Part shown: positions 37,106 to 49,670 of the stretch, one piece after another
Layout: the number at the start of each line of letters is the position of its first letter
How positions within the stretch are numbered: position 1 is the stretch's first letter
NCBI GenBank assembly: GCA_904063045.1
Contig: CAJFCJ010000011.1
Span: 124,001 to 188,000 of the forward strand
Length of the DNA stretch: 64,000 nucleotides
Reading direction: 5' to 3'
Source: Dimorphilus gyrociliatus
Lineage: Eukaryota > Annelida > Polychaeta > Dinophilidae
Notes under the pieces: generated by a model
Database searches by the model: none
Told to the model about the DNA's origin: nothing
The model's input: the letters and a program-made list of their open reading frames with translations, nothing else
Made by a program: the position numbers and the translations under genes

Positions 37106-37304
37106 GTTATCCGAATTTGAATGACTAAATTCTTCTATATATTAGACAAAAAATGTAAAAATATTCCTTAAGTTTTGTTTTCATTATGTTAAGTGTTAAA
37201 GGCTGTTCAAGCGCAAACAATTCATTTTTTTAAATACTTAAATATTAGCGGGGCTATGTAGATTGATCGATAAAACACTGTTCTGTACATTTCCTCCTTA
37301 GGTC

Positions 37305-37310
37305 AATAAA
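37305..37310 (+). terminator. Poly(A) signal AATAAA of the CaaX-protein gene
   Basis: AATAAA lies 200 bp after the stop codon at 37105, in the gap shared with the convergent ERO1 gene. Confidence 0.45.
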
Positions 37311-37762
37311 ACTTTTTAATTGAAAAATTGCCAAATTTGGTTCATTTGAGTGATAACATAAGTTTATCTTATTGATTAACGACAGATCTAACTAGTCTCA
37401 AACCAATGATAATCGACCTTTTTATCAAGTTTCTTTGATAAGGTAAAGCATTAAAAGTGAACAGTTCATCTGCCGAAAGGAGTATAGAAAGACCTTTATA
37501 GATTAGGGATATTTAAATGAAAAAATATGGATATATCCAAATTGCTTCAAGGTTGGTAAATTATAGAAAATATCTATAACTCTAATTATGCCTATATAAG
37601 ACATCTTGTAAGTGTATCAATATACTTTGTACATTTTATTAAAAGGTTGTACCTTTTTAAGGAGTTTGTGATAACTAATGTTATGTAATAATAGGCCTTA
37701 AGTAGACTATTATCTTTTCAATCAATAACGAATTTAGCATTGTAAAATTTAACATTTAAACA

Positions 37763-37768
37763 TTTATT
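37763..37768 (-). terminator. ERO1: Poly(A) signal AATAAA of ERO1 (minus strand)
   Basis: TTTATT on the plus strand, 87 bp beyond the ERO1 stop codon, reads AATAAA on the coding strand. Confidence 0.45.
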
Positions 37769-37854
37769 GTACGATAAATTCACGCATTTAACGAAGAATA
37801 TTTTAATATTAAAATCATCATTTTTTGCAGTTTAAAATCATTTTTCTTTTAAAA

Positions 37855-40644
37855 TTACTGATCTAGCAGTTTCCTAAAGTTGTTTATCTCATGAATACTT
37901 TTTGATAATCTATATAAAACATCAAAGAAGCAAAAATTTATCATTTTATATTTGTACAAAGTATTAATAATAGTAATACAAACCTTCCGAAGGCATTTAG
38001 GAGAGATACGATCTCGGTTCTTCTCATTTGGAAACGATTTTTTTTGCTTGCATCCAATGTAGAATTTGGTCCGGGATCGTCTCCCGAAAAGAGAATTTTA
38101 AGAGCGGTTCCCATTCCTTGTACTTGTAATTTTCCCCATAATCTGCATTTATCACAGCCGACACAGTCCATAATTTTTGATATATTTCGAAAATGAAGCT
38201 TAAACTCGTCCTATATTTTAAAATAATAATATTTACATTAGACATTGATGTTATCATATAGTTTTAATAAAATAATCTCACTTTTAATTTTGCTGCTTTT
38301 CTGGAATCGCCTTTAAATAATTTTGTTTCATCAAAATGATCCTCAAAACTATTCACAATGTCTAAGAAATCAGAAATGGCTTGGCGAACTTCTTTATCTT
38401 CTTTATCATTGCCAGTATAATAAAGTTCCTGGAAGGGCAAACATTTCTCAAATCTATTAAAAGATTTTTTGAAAAATTACCTTTTTTAAATAAGGCGCTG
38501 CTTTAGCTAAAGCACGTAGCTCTACCAAATAAGTGAAGTATAAATTCTTTAGTCTCTGTGGTCCTTCACCATTTGTAGTTTCAGGATTGAATCTTCTTTT
38601 AAATTCAGCAAGATTTGGCCCCCAAGTTATAGTATTGGCGAAATGATCTAGAGCACAAAAAGAGATGACCTCCTTCAAATATTATTTTTACAGTTACCTT
38701 TAAATTGCCACATGGCTGTTAAATGAGTATTTATGCTGGTATGTAGTCCAGAAATCATTCTATAAAATACTCTTTTCTCTAAGCACATATCTGAAAAAGA
38801 TATAATTAACATCATTATTATTAAATTTCTAATAATAGTTATATCATTTTATTAATTTAATTAAAAATTTTTGACAAAAAGAAGAGAATAATAAAAAGAT
38901 AAAAAGACTTGACACAAAAGGAAAGAATTAAGTTCCAAGCTTAACAACATTTTCCAAGACGTTCACATATCTTTTTAAACGCTGCAAGCACAAAGTGAAT
39001 GAGTGCTAAGGTGTCAAGAAAAAGGCATGTTACATCTACAAACTCTAGAAGAGTATCAGAATGACCGTTTAGATTAAGTACTTACATTAAAACACTAACG
39101 TTTTCTTTTTTATGTCCAGCATAAGTTGTTATTTATAGTGTACATATATAATTAAGAACCTATACTGCACATAATTTTGTTCAAAACAACATTCGAAAAT
39201 TTACCTTTCAAAATTGATTCTGTTTAATAAATTAATTATAAATACAAAAAAAGCGGGATTTCTACTATTTTGTTGTTGCTTAGGAAGAAACAATCTTAGT
39301 GCATGAAAAATTTTATTCAACAACACATAATCTTTCTATCAAACTTTTAAAACTATCTAGCACCAATTGAACTAAAAGAATTATATACCTGATCGTTTAT
39401 CGGATAAATTAGCCCCTATTATAAATAACTCAAAATCAACATTTACTAAAAGAAAATTTCTATAATGTCACTAAGGTTAGATAAAAAGTGTTTGATTTTT
39501 TCCTTTAAATATCTATAATATTAAATAAACTACCTATATTTTTCTTTTGAATAAATGATGTATAATCAGCTGCTTCAGTCCTTTTTTGAAAAGAAAATTT
39601 TTTTAATTTATGTTGAAATAATAACATATTTATATTTATTATGTCCTACTTGAAACAGTTTTCCTCGTAGACAGAACTCCAAACTCTATGAGCTGAAAAA
39701 CCTCCATAGCCAGTATAACGTTCAGGATTTAATAATAAATTAACGTATTGGCAACTATCAGAATTATCATCTAGAATGTATATGTTTAATTTATTTGTTG
39801 ACTCATTAAGTAATTATTTTCTTATTTACCGTCTAATTCACAAAAATTATCTTGAGCTTCATCATGTTTTTGCCAACTTTCGAAAGCCTCTTTATTTTCA
39901 GTGCTAATTGTGTGATCCAATTTTCCTAAAGACCCTTTATTGTCGTCGCAATTTGAAGTTTTTTGACTTTCTCTAGCATACTATGTAGCATATGTTATAA
40001 AAAATTTGTAAAGAGGTCTTGTTTAAATAAATATTAAACCTTATGGAATGAGTCGGCTTTTTTGATACCATCTGGTAATTGATCCTGTATCAGTCAAAAT
40101 GTTTCAAGCTATTATGAAAATGATGAAAATGTTTAAAATGTAACCTCTCGACATTCAGAAACGTGGCAGTCTTTTAAAACACATCCGGAATCATCTCCCC
40201 AAAAAGGACATCCTTTATTTAGATTAACCTGATGGGTTTAAATGTTTATGTTGCGTCTTTCAATATTGAAAAGAAATTACTTTAAAAAATTTGAAATAGT
40301 CTTTATCCAACAAACTCTGAAGACGAGGATAAATCTTGAGATTATTAAAACTGTCAACGCTGTCAACCGTACAAGAACAATCATCCACTTCACCCTTCAA
40401 CTAAGAAAACATAAATATTTTAAAATGTTGTAAACATCATAGATCTTATTATTAAAAAAAGAACTTAAAAAAAAACGTTCGAAGACGAAATTATAGATCC
40501 CAATGAAAAAGCGCGATAAACTTTACGAACCTTGCAAAAGCAGCCCTGTCCTACATCATTTGCTAAGATTAGAGATGATGAAATAAATATAAAAAATAGA
40601 TAAAAATTATTTTTTTGTATAAAAGCAAATATTCTTGAAATCAT
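37855..40644 (-). CDS. ERO1: ERO1 endoplasmic reticulum oxidoreductase
   Basis: Twelve exons: 40531-40644, 40281-40400, 40145-40228, 40040-40084, 39830-39980, 39650-39770, 39534-39580, 38698-38790, 38481-38647, 38282-38428, 37984-38210 and 37855-37909 (456 aa). A hydrophobic signal segment ([17 protein letters not shown]) leads to GCFCK and DDCSCTVDS. The shuttle cysteine pair is in DCHVSEC (C-x4-C), and the FAD-proximal active site is DCVGCDKC (CxxCxxC). Other family signatures are [42 protein letters not shown] and [23 protein letters not shown]1 reoxidises PDI with oxygen, driving disulfide formation. The second-to-last exon can also read through its donor into a short hydrophobic tail (see findings). 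All key cysteines are kept. Confidence 0.96.
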
Positions 40645-42305
40645 AAGAATAACAGAGAGCTGACAACTACAGTCAACGAAACAATAAAAACAGCAAATAA
40701 TACGCCAAAAAATAGTTCGTTATTAATAGGAAAATCTATGCATTTTATTATCGAAAATAAGTTAAAATATTGAATAATTATAACTTAAATACAGCAAAAA
40801 GAGTTAATAATTTTATGAAATTTAATAATAAATAAAAAAAAATTAATGCGCAATAATTTATTATTTTTTAAGGAAACGTGGCGGGCTCTCATTTAACAAT
40901 CTTTCAACTCATTAAATTCCTTTCACCTGAGCAACTATGTTAATTATTTTACAGATCATACTTAAAATACATATTTTTATTTTGAAAGTTTCCATTTAAA
41001 AGTAAAATAAATTACTTATTATCTTGTGTAGATAATAAAAAAGTTGTAAACAATTCACCTTTATATGAATTGATAATATAACATATAACTTAAAATTTTA
41101 CATGACAGTGGTATTTAAAGCTATTAAATTAATTATTTTTCTTTAAAGTTTCATGTATTCAGCTATAAATAAAACAAAAAAAAACACTTAAACAAAATAA
41201 GACAGAGACGAAAGAATTCTCGTTAAATAGATCATCATCTTATATTTAATTTCAGAGATGACTTCACTTAAAAGTATAAGATTAAAATTAAATTTTTAAT
41301 TATTACTATTGAAAAAATAGATAATTTAATACTTCTATTCAACTTCTTCAAAGAACATTTATGTAAACATTCTTTTTTTTTGTTCTTTTGTTCTCATGCA
41401 TTGCAGAGAATAATAATATCTTAATAATTCTTTTAAAATGAATACATTCGTATATTACATTTTGATTAGTTTGTCAAAGAATTGAAAGAAATATCTTCCC
41501 CTTAACAATATAAAAACTCATGATAGTTGAAGAGAAGAGCTGTAAAGAAGATTTAAAGACCCTTTCCCTCGTTTTTCACGATAACTTATAAGATAATGTT
41601 TAATTCGTAAAGTAGCTCACTATAATCTGTTTTATGAGAATTATTGTATTTGATGCAGACTCATTTTGGGCAAAAAAGGAGAAAAAACGAAGCTAATCCT
41701 AACAACGCCATCTACCGGTTGCTAATAAGCTTGTACTAATACTGACAATAAGTCTAATAGGTTTAAGAGTATACTGATTGAAGAGATGGTGAACATATAT
41801 AAATGAAAACAACAAGTGAGTGTCATTTCTTCTTTTCTATTTAACAAAATAGGAGACGGATAGCGTAATATTCGGAAAGAACCTATCAATCAACCTTAAT
41901 AATCGATTTGTAAGTGGATAATAAATCCAAGATAAGCCTATCCAAAGGCTGAAAACCAATTTCCCCGATTATCCATAGAGTTCTTATTATTTATTATATT
42001 AAACTATGACAAAATGATGTACACTGAAGGGCGTAATTGAATGTACGAATACTATAATAAAATGCTTATTTTCAAAAGTAATTAATGAATAAACTGTGTA
42101 TAGATTTTTTTTTCATGTGATAATTTCGTACGAGTGACGATAGGATGTTTTATACAATATAAAACTTTTACAGGAGAACGCCTCCTGGTAGTCTATTATT
42201 ATATAATCTCACAGATGTTATTGTGCGTTCGCATTGCATTAAAGTCGTTGTATACATGATATTTTTCTAAATTTAGTCCTTTTTTTTTAATAGCTTTTAT
42301 CAGCA
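40645..42305. other. Intergenic, divergent promoters, no gene seen
   Basis: This 1.66-kb AT-rich gap lies between ERO1 (minus) and the KCNE-like gene (plus). Open frames are short and A/T-biased. The last kilobase is slightly more GC-rich but shows no coding signal that I can support. Confidence 0.5.
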
Positions 42306-43094
42306 ATGGCCAGAAGAGGAAATAGATTAAATAATGTGCTAATTCAAGTAAGTACTGCAAGATACTAAGATGTATTTATTACGATTATATTTCATACTAT
42401 ATCAATTATTTCGAGTCTATAAAAAGAATTCTTATCCTACTTCTAACAATGTATAAAGGGATTGAAGACATTTGGAGAGAATGGATTTGAAATGAGAATT
42501 CGAAATATTGGTAACGAAACGTTTATCGCCTCAATAAAAGAAAGTTTTAATACAACTGAAAATCAGGTCTACAAACGCAATGATGATGCTTCGGGAGCAT
42601 TGTATTATGTGTGTGCCGTTATTGTAATCTATGGTTTTGGAATAATCTTAATGATAGCTTCGGTAATAAATAAAGGAAAGCACGATAAATCTATTTACAA
42701 GTACATAGCTGATCTTGACAATTTAAAGAGATTGGAGAAGAGAAAGGAAAAGTTCAAAACAAGGTTAATAATGCAAAAGATACAAAAGAAAAAGATTCCT
42801 TTTAAGACTATACACACAGCACCTCAGAGAATGGCATTGGTTAAAGACGATGAATCCTATCCCTGGGGAGATGTTCCTTCCGGTCAGCAAACGAAAGAGG
42901 GAATAGATGAACAATTTGCCTTCTATCAACCACTTGTATCTCTTAAGAATACTGAAATAGAGCAAGAGTCGGATGAGCTGTGCATTATTCAAGTGGACGA
43001 AAATTGCGAGGAAGAGGAAGAAGAAGAATATGTTGAGCAAACTGCTTCGTCTCCCGACACACCGAAGAGAGAAGAAAACTTTGACTTTGTTTAG
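42306..43094 (+). CDS. KCNE-like single-pass membrane protein A
   Basis: Exons 42306-42347 and 42459-43094 give 225 aa. There is no cleavable signal. An extracellular-type N-terminus carries a glycosylation site (GNETF, near residue 33). One membrane span covers about residues 61-85 (ALYYVCAVIVIYGFGIILMI). Just after it comes ASVINKGKHDKSIYKYI, then a long basic and finally acidic cytoplasmic tail (EEEEEEEY). KCNE proteins share this plan: a type I span starting AL/VYY, a Ser plus basic residues at the inner face, and a cytosolic tail. They modulate voltage-gated K+ channels. The tail is longer than usual. The family call rests on topology and spacing; the paired minus-strand gene B matches better. 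Confidence 0.6.
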
Positions 43095-43343
43095 CAAAAT
43101 TTTCCATTTTTTTCCCTTTTTCTGTTTTCCCTATGCTTTTCTAATATTAGTAAAATCCATTATATAGGAGCTTTTAGACGCCGTTAGCTTTTACGACGAT
43201 TTGGAAATAGCGTCGCTTTTAACGTATGTTTAAATATTTATTCGATTTTATTGTACTACAAGTTATAAAGTTTGACAAGGGGAGTTACGGTAAAAACGCC
43301 ACCTGGGCAAGATTATAAACATTTTTGAAAGATACCATCACTT

Positions 43344-44179
43344 CTAAACGTCTGTTTCCGTATCAGAGGTTTCACCGTTTAGCTCTATGACGACTTTAGT
43401 AGAATAGGGTTGGCTATGATGGGATTTACTTTTCATTTCTTGTCTTCCCTTCTTCCTTGACGATTTTCTACAAGACTCAGGGGTTAATCTGTCCAGGTCT
43501 TTGAACTTGACGATATTGTACTGCTTATTCGTGGGTGATTTTAGAAGGCTCATTTCCTCCGGAACAGGTTTATTAAGAGCGACACGAGCATCCTTTACCA
43601 CTCGTCCATCAGTTCCTCGATAGGCGGCTAATTTGTTCGTAGCGTTCAACTATAATAAAAGCAGTGTGTGATAAAAAGGATGGAACTTAAATTTATACGG
43701 TGTCTTACTAATTGCATTTGCCTCTCTTTCTTTCTAACGAAAGCCATTTCCTTTAAATATGCACTTAATTTTCTGTCCATCTTATTTTTGCGTATGTGCG
43801 AGGCAATCATCATGATAATGGAGCAGGCGTAGATCATTATAACGATAACTACGTAATAAACGGCTCCAACACTATCCTCCCGATAATCTTTATGCTTGTT
43901 AACGATCTTGGCGATAAAAGACGAATTGCCAGCTGGCTCTACGCTAAACTCTATCATTGGAAACCTTAACCTTCTATGAACATGACTGTGAGGATGCAAC
44001 AACAAAAAAATTGTTTTATTTTTGTCGTAATTGAAACAATATCCCTTCTCTTAATGATACAAGTCATAATACTGCAAAAACTCTCAATTAAAGTATGCAT
44101 TTCCTTCTATTGAAAGAAATTTAAAAGCTTACCTAACCTTAAATGATATATTTTCTTCCCTTGCTTTATCTAGCAACAT
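43344..44179 (-). CDS. KCNE-like single-pass membrane protein B
   Basis: Exons 44133-44179, 43709-43985 and 43344-43649 give 209 aa. The plan matches gene A. A glycosylation site (GNSSF, near residue 36) stands about 21 residues before the span GAVYYVVIVIMIYACSIIMM. The inner-face sequence ASHIRKNKMDRK closely resembles KCNE1 around LSYIRSKKLEHS. The tail is basic, with RKSSRKKGR, and ends SDTETDV. The GTAAGC donor at 44132 was chosen because it keeps phase; the nearer GTTAGG donor would cause a stop. The C-terminal TDV fits a PDZ ligand (inference). The gene lies tail-to-tail with A, 249 bp apart, which suggests an inverted duplication. Confidence 0.65.
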
Positions 44180-45803
44180 TATTTTCTCTTGTCAACTTAG
44201 ACACTGCAAAACGAATTCGCTATGTTTATATCATAAAACCTTTACTATATTATCACTATTCCTTTTCTTCATACAATTTAATGCTATCTATTAATATTAG
44301 TACAAACTGACTGTTTATACCTTCATCATACAAAGATCTTGTGACAAACAAGTATATAGAAAGAAAACAAACTAATAGAGAGTAATAGATACGAACAATA
44401 ATTCGTTTAATGTATCACTCGCATCATACGTTATGGTGAAATGTTTGACACATTACGTTTCTACTATTTGTTTGGACTTTTTTTTTTATTAAAACTAGCT
44501 GAGATTGGGTGACAATTGACGATGAATTGAGAATAATTTATTACTAATTATAACAAAAAGCTATATTATTTATACGAAAACAGATTTCGTTAAAAAAGAA
44601 TAGTTAGCTTACTATTTTAAAAGTGATTCTAAAATAATAATATTGTCTTTTTTATATAAAACTACTTTAATATGAGAATAAAAAGGATGATAAATTAACA
44701 AAATTCGTAGATATACGTATATATGTATATTTACTTAACTAACGGAAAAATATAGTTCTTGCCTGAGGAAGTGTGATTAAGAGAGAGAACTTTTCTCATT
44801 TCTTATCCGCCATCTTGTAATATTAACAACTCCTCTACTCGTAATACATATTTATCATATTTATATTTACAGTATATATATATATATTCTTGTTCTTAAC
44901 TTGTGCTATATATAATCTTCGTTTTGTATAATTATTTATAATTTATGTTGTTGAAGATAAGAGTTTGTTTGTTAAACAAGCTTAGCTTATCCTTAGTTTT
45001 TATGATAAGGATACTGTGTCCTTTTTAAAGAGAAACGTTAATAAATAAACCAATCTCCCTAAGCTTGAAAGCTATAAAATCCTATAAAAAATTAAGTATT
45101 TTCGCTAAAGGAATAATTAACCTGGCCACATGCATCTTCGGTCTTCTGGTACTCCTTGATCAAATACGTGCAAGTGAAGTAGGGAATGTGACTATCATTT
45201 ATCGTCTAAGGAGCTAGGTGACGCAGTCTTTAAAAGGCTGTCAAAAGCGAATGCTTATAATTCTAAAAAAAACATTCGACTGGAAAAGTGCCTTTAAATG
45301 AGTCGCTCAAAAGCTAAATAAGAAAAGAATCATACAGATTTCCATATCTTCCTCTTTATTCTCCCAAGTCTCAATGAGCTTTGAGATAAAGAGACAAAAC
45401 AATATATTTATCTTTATTTTTAGGTACACTATTTATTTGCTGATATAAGCACATAAATGTAAACATAAACATCATATATGCATTCCCATTACCTCTCTAG
45501 CTCTTTCCTTCTTTAAATAGTTTATAGACTCTAACGTTCATGCAAAAATAGTAACCTTATTTTCTTTTGTTACCACTTTAATTATACATGGGAACTGATG
45601 AATTATTTCACTTTTATTTGTATATTTTGCCTTGGTATTATTTATCTTATGGAAATTAATATAATTTTCATTTAGAGAGTATTTTGTAAACCGATATTGT
45701 TCTTTGTCTTATCTTCATTATATTTTCTGTAATGTCTGTTAATTTTTATTAACAGTTTGTTTACACTCTCCCTGGTAATAACTTGTGGATATTTGTTCTT
45801 TCA
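44180..45803. other. Divergent intergenic region, no gene seen
   Basis: This 1.6-kb AT-rich gap lies between KCNE-like B (minus) and acylphosphatase (plus). It includes short TA repeats near 44874-44886. No open frame here has coding character. Confidence 0.5.
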
Positions 45804-46450
45804 ATGGCGTCTGCCAGACGATTAATTTCAATCGATTATGAGGTTTTCGGACGTGTGCAAGGTTACAATCATCTTCAATAGTTAACTATTAAATTAGGCT
45901 TAAAAAATGATGCATTTTCCAAAAAGAAATGTTTCCATTCATAGTTATTAAACGATTTTTCATTCTATTTGGAAGGGATCATTTAATTCGTTTTTATAAA
46001 TTTAGGTGTATTCTTTAGAAAATATACTCAGAAAACAGCTGTTAAGTTAGGTTTAGTCGGTTGGGTAAAAAATACGGATCAAAATACCGTTGTGGGTACA
46101 ATCCAAGGAGAAGAGAGTAAAATATCAGAAATGTAAGTGTTTCTTTTAACTATACACAAAACACATCTATAAAAAAAATACACCAGAGTTTTACATAGAA
46201 TAGAATCATAACATTCCTAAATTGTTAATTGATAAAAATTGAAGTTTAAAGAAGAATTTTTAGCTTTCAATTCTTCTATTCGATAATTTCGTTGTTGATA
46301 ATTAACAGGCGAAATTGGTTACAAACTGTTGGTAGCCCGAAATCAAGAATTGATAAATGCCACTTCAGTAATGAAAAGGAAATTGAAAATCCGAATTTTA
46401 CTTCGTTCAATATTCGAAAACCGTTAGATGTAAAGAAAAAAAGAAGATAA
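45804..46450 (+). CDS. ACYP: Acylphosphatase
   Basis: Three short exons, 45804-45861, 46006-46132 and 46309-46450, join in phase to 108 aa, about the family size. IDYEVFGRVQGVFFRKYTQK contains the phosphate-binding loop and the catalytic arginine (FFRKYT). VGWVKNTDQNTVVGTIQG has the catalytic asparagine (VKNT). WLQTVGSPKSRID and HFSNEKEI complete the ferredoxin-like fold, as in vertebrate ACYP1/2. The enzyme hydrolyses carboxyl phosphates such as acyl phosphates in the cytosol. The C-terminus adds a basic tail (VKKKRR) after the usual end of the fold. Confidence 0.95.
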
Positions 46451-46807
46451 AAGAATATTGATAAAATTTCAAGATTTATTTTTCTTTTTTTTTAAGTTTT
46501 GTGGTTTTTTTTTTGATATTTAAACAAATGAAGATACATACATACGTTTACAGAACAAAATATTCCAAAAATGACATAATGATAGACAAAGAAAAAGATG
46601 TATTCGAATAGAACATGGAACTTATTCTGTTCTTTGTTCTTTTTTTCTCCAACTTCAATCTATAAAATTAGAATATGCTGCGTCTTTAGAATAAGTTTGG
46701 ATAATTATAATAAGAATAATCTGATTTTGGTTTATCTCTCATTTAATGTATATTATTCAATATTTTATAAGTTTAGTATGAGCCTGTGTCAATATTCTTA
46801 GTTGTTC
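46451..46807. other. Convergent 3' gap
   Basis: The acylphosphatase and AK7 genes end 357 bp apart. The gap contains a 67-codon AT-rich frame that I consider chance. Confidence 0.5.
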
Positions 46808-49316
46808 TTAATCGACTTGAGGGTTATTATGAAATAAGTATTCGGCCTAAGAGATAAAGAATTATAAGATTAAGGTTGTTGAGGATAACGTTAAACTTAC
46901 CAGGAAATCAATTGGATCGTCAGGCCTAACTTTACAAGCGTCAATTAGCCCCTGCGTTAAAGTTGGCATGACGTGTTTCATTAAATAGTTTCGTAAGGGT
47001 ATCGATTGACTTTCAAGCATATCGTGTTCTTGCCTTTTAACCTCATTAAGACGTTCGGTCTATTAGTTTAAAAAAATTCGAAATAAAATCGTTAACAATT
47101 AAACACTCGAAACGTGAGAGTTACCCATTCATCCTGCCTGCGTTTCCTTTCTGCCGCTTCTTCTTTATCCTGCCTTTCCTTTTCCAGCCTCTCCTCTTCC
47201 TCTCGCCTTAAACGGCTTTCCTCTTGTTTTCGTCTTGTTTCCTCTTGTTCTTCCTCTGTGGGCCCGTAATTTCTAGGTTCTCCAACCTTTCTTGTAATCC
47301 TACCCATTATGAGCCGATTATCGATTGTCTTGTCCAAAGATATATCAATAGTCTCTGCATGAATTTCATTTTCCTCGAAGAAATTTAGAAGAGTGTTGTC
47401 GTCGTTATTTAGGTCGTGGAAAGCTTTCAGACGTCTCAAAAGACCTTTCTCGTCTGTATGTCCAGGGGTAACAACACTTTCAGGTAGATTCATCACACGA
47501 CTTCTTAAGTAGTCGTCATCGGCTTGTAAAGAAATTACAAACTCAGGAGTGATTGTTTTATCATAATGCAGATTACTGGTTTCTTCTTCTCCGTCATTAT
47601 CCTCATTTGAAAATAATTCCTTTGCCTGGTCAAGGTTTTTAGGAAAACCATCCAAAACAAAACCTTGATTCTGACATTTCATTGATTTTAACGTATCTCT
47701 AACGAGCCTAATTAAGTTTTCATCGCTGATACGGCCATCATTACTCTTTTCATCCTCTTCAATAGCGACCAACAACTGCTCGTCTTCAGCCGCTTTTCCG
47801 TCATCATCATCATCTTCCTCAGATTCTTGCTGAGCTCTAGATATAGATTTCCGCAATCTCTCTTTAGACTCTCTGATTATCTCGGACACTCTTAAATGAT
47901 GAAGTTTATAACTGCTAGCCAATTCCTTAGCAATTGTCGACTTGCCTGCACAGGGTGGTCCATGTAGAAGGATTCTTATAGGTTGTAGCTTTCTAGATTC
48001 CCTATACTCTTTAACAACTGCTTCAATATTTTCGACTAGACCATGCTCACTTGTCCAACGTATTTGCATATTCTCTCTAATAAAACCCCCGTCCATGCGA
48101 AGATTTACCAACAGCTGATCAAAATCAGCTTGGCAAACTTCTTTCATAAGAAGAGCATCCTCTTTAACTATATATTTTACTTTTCCATTACAAAGGCCCT
48201 TCGATATTGCCTTAACAATCTCCTCTAATAGATTTTTCGAATCATCAACCGCAACCAGGTACCGAACTTTAGGCTTAGCGTCTAAAATATTCTGAACCAC
48301 ACTAAATAGAAAAAAAGCGAAAACAAAATTTACCTTCTTTTTAAAAACTTGACGTTTAATAGGCTTATATACTCACGCCGCTAAATCTTTAATATGTATA
48401 GTCGGTATGCAATTTTGACCAGTTCCAAAAATTTGTAAACTTTCAGTATTATGCCAAGCCGACTATTTAGGCAAAGGTTAACAATTTGTTAAATTAATAG
48501 GTCAATGGAAGTAAGAAGGGAAAAGATTTTACCTTAAATAAATAATGGAATATGCATTCTTCAGCTCCGTAGGTTAGGCCAGAGGCTATGACATACGTAA
48601 CCAATTTCGTTTTATTTGTTTTACCCATTTTAATAACTGTTTTCTCCGCATTCATATGATCCTTCCAATTGGGATGCGCTCTTCTACGTCTGTAATCGTC
48701 TTCGGTAAATGGAATTTCCGTATCCTCCTATAGAAAAGTTAATAGTTTCGAAAGTTCTTCGAATGACAATTATGGACTTACGGGATCTAAAGGTTTACTA
48801 TTTGCCCAAGTCATAACGGATGATATAAGTATAAACATTTTCGGCTTTTCAATTCTTTCTAAGTCTGCGTGTAGTTCGGAAACTACCCAGACAGCTTCAT
48901 CAATGGCACTAGGCTCTTCGGTAATATCGTAGACAATCATATCGCACTCAATTAAATGTTCTAACAGGTCTTCTTTTGTTTTATAATCGAGAATATCTTT
49001 AATAAATGCTGGCTTATCTCTAATTCTATCCTTTTCTCTGTCTTTAAAGGTACTAATTATTTGATAACAGCCTTCTCGATGCCTTCTGCTGAAATCTCCA
49101 CTGGCAACAGAAGCTTCTTCGTCTTCTTCTTCATTTTCATCAACAGTTGCTCCGACTAGACATTGGGATAAATACTGAAAGAAAAGAATGAAAATAGTAT
49201 TAAAGCGCTTCCTTTATATTCATTTCAACCTTGGACACATTCCGTCCCTGGAAAGTATCGCAATAGTTAATGAAAACCCTTTTGGAATCCCTTCGTTCAT
49301 TAACGTTATCCGCCAT
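46808..49316 (-). CDS. AK7: Adenylate kinase 7 (ciliary)
   Basis: Seven exons: 49230-49316, 48782-49174, 48533-48727, 48377-48462, 47125-48301, 46901-47059 and 46808-46846 (711 aa; vertebrate AK7 is about 720). An NAD-epimerase-like domain comes first ([57 protein letters not shown]). The adenylate kinase domain follows, with P-loop [11 protein letters not shown], an acidic insert, [14 protein letters not shown] and [13 protein letters not shown]. Next is an Arg/Glu-rich coiled coil. A DPY30-type dimerisation motif ends the protein ([39 protein letters not shown]). It interconverts adenine nucleotides in motile cilia. I chose the MADN start; an in-frame ATG at 49397 would add 27 residues. Confidence 0.96.
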
Positions 49317-49670
49317 TGTTGTATCAACTAGTATCCAAGCAACAAACTTAAAGGACAAACTACCGGTTTTTGTTAACGAATCTTTCACCGTACACATGTT
49401 TATCAGGCGTCTCTTATAAATATTAGACGCCCAATCGAGAAATTTTCTTTACAGAAAACGAATATAATCAACAACTATTAGCAAAAGTTCACATACAGAT
49501 ACTAGTATAATAATAATAACTCAACTTTTTCAACAAACTTCAATAGAAAGTGATACTTAAAAAGAAAACGTTCAGAAGTTATTCGGCGTCTAATTCGATA
49601 AAGATTAAAAGATTATACGATGAAAATTACTGGATAATTGAGCATGTTTGTTTCTCTCCTTATCTTTGGT
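49317..49670. other. Short gap between tandem minus-strand genes
   Basis: These 354 bp form the 5' flank of AK7 and the 3' flank of the coiled-coil gene. No separate feature is seen. Confidence 0.5.

Larger units (their letters stand above)
37106..37854. other. Convergent 3' intergenic region
   Basis: About 750 bp lie between two 3' ends. It carries the plus-strand AATAAA at 37305-37310 and a minus-strand AATAAA (TTTATT at 37763-37768) for ERO1. No gene is seen. Confidence 0.55.

Noticed and set aside
44132-44140. Donor GTTAGG as the end of the first KCNE-like B exon
   Set aside because: It leads to an in-frame stop in the next exon. The adjacent GTAAGC donor keeps the frame and is a better consensus.
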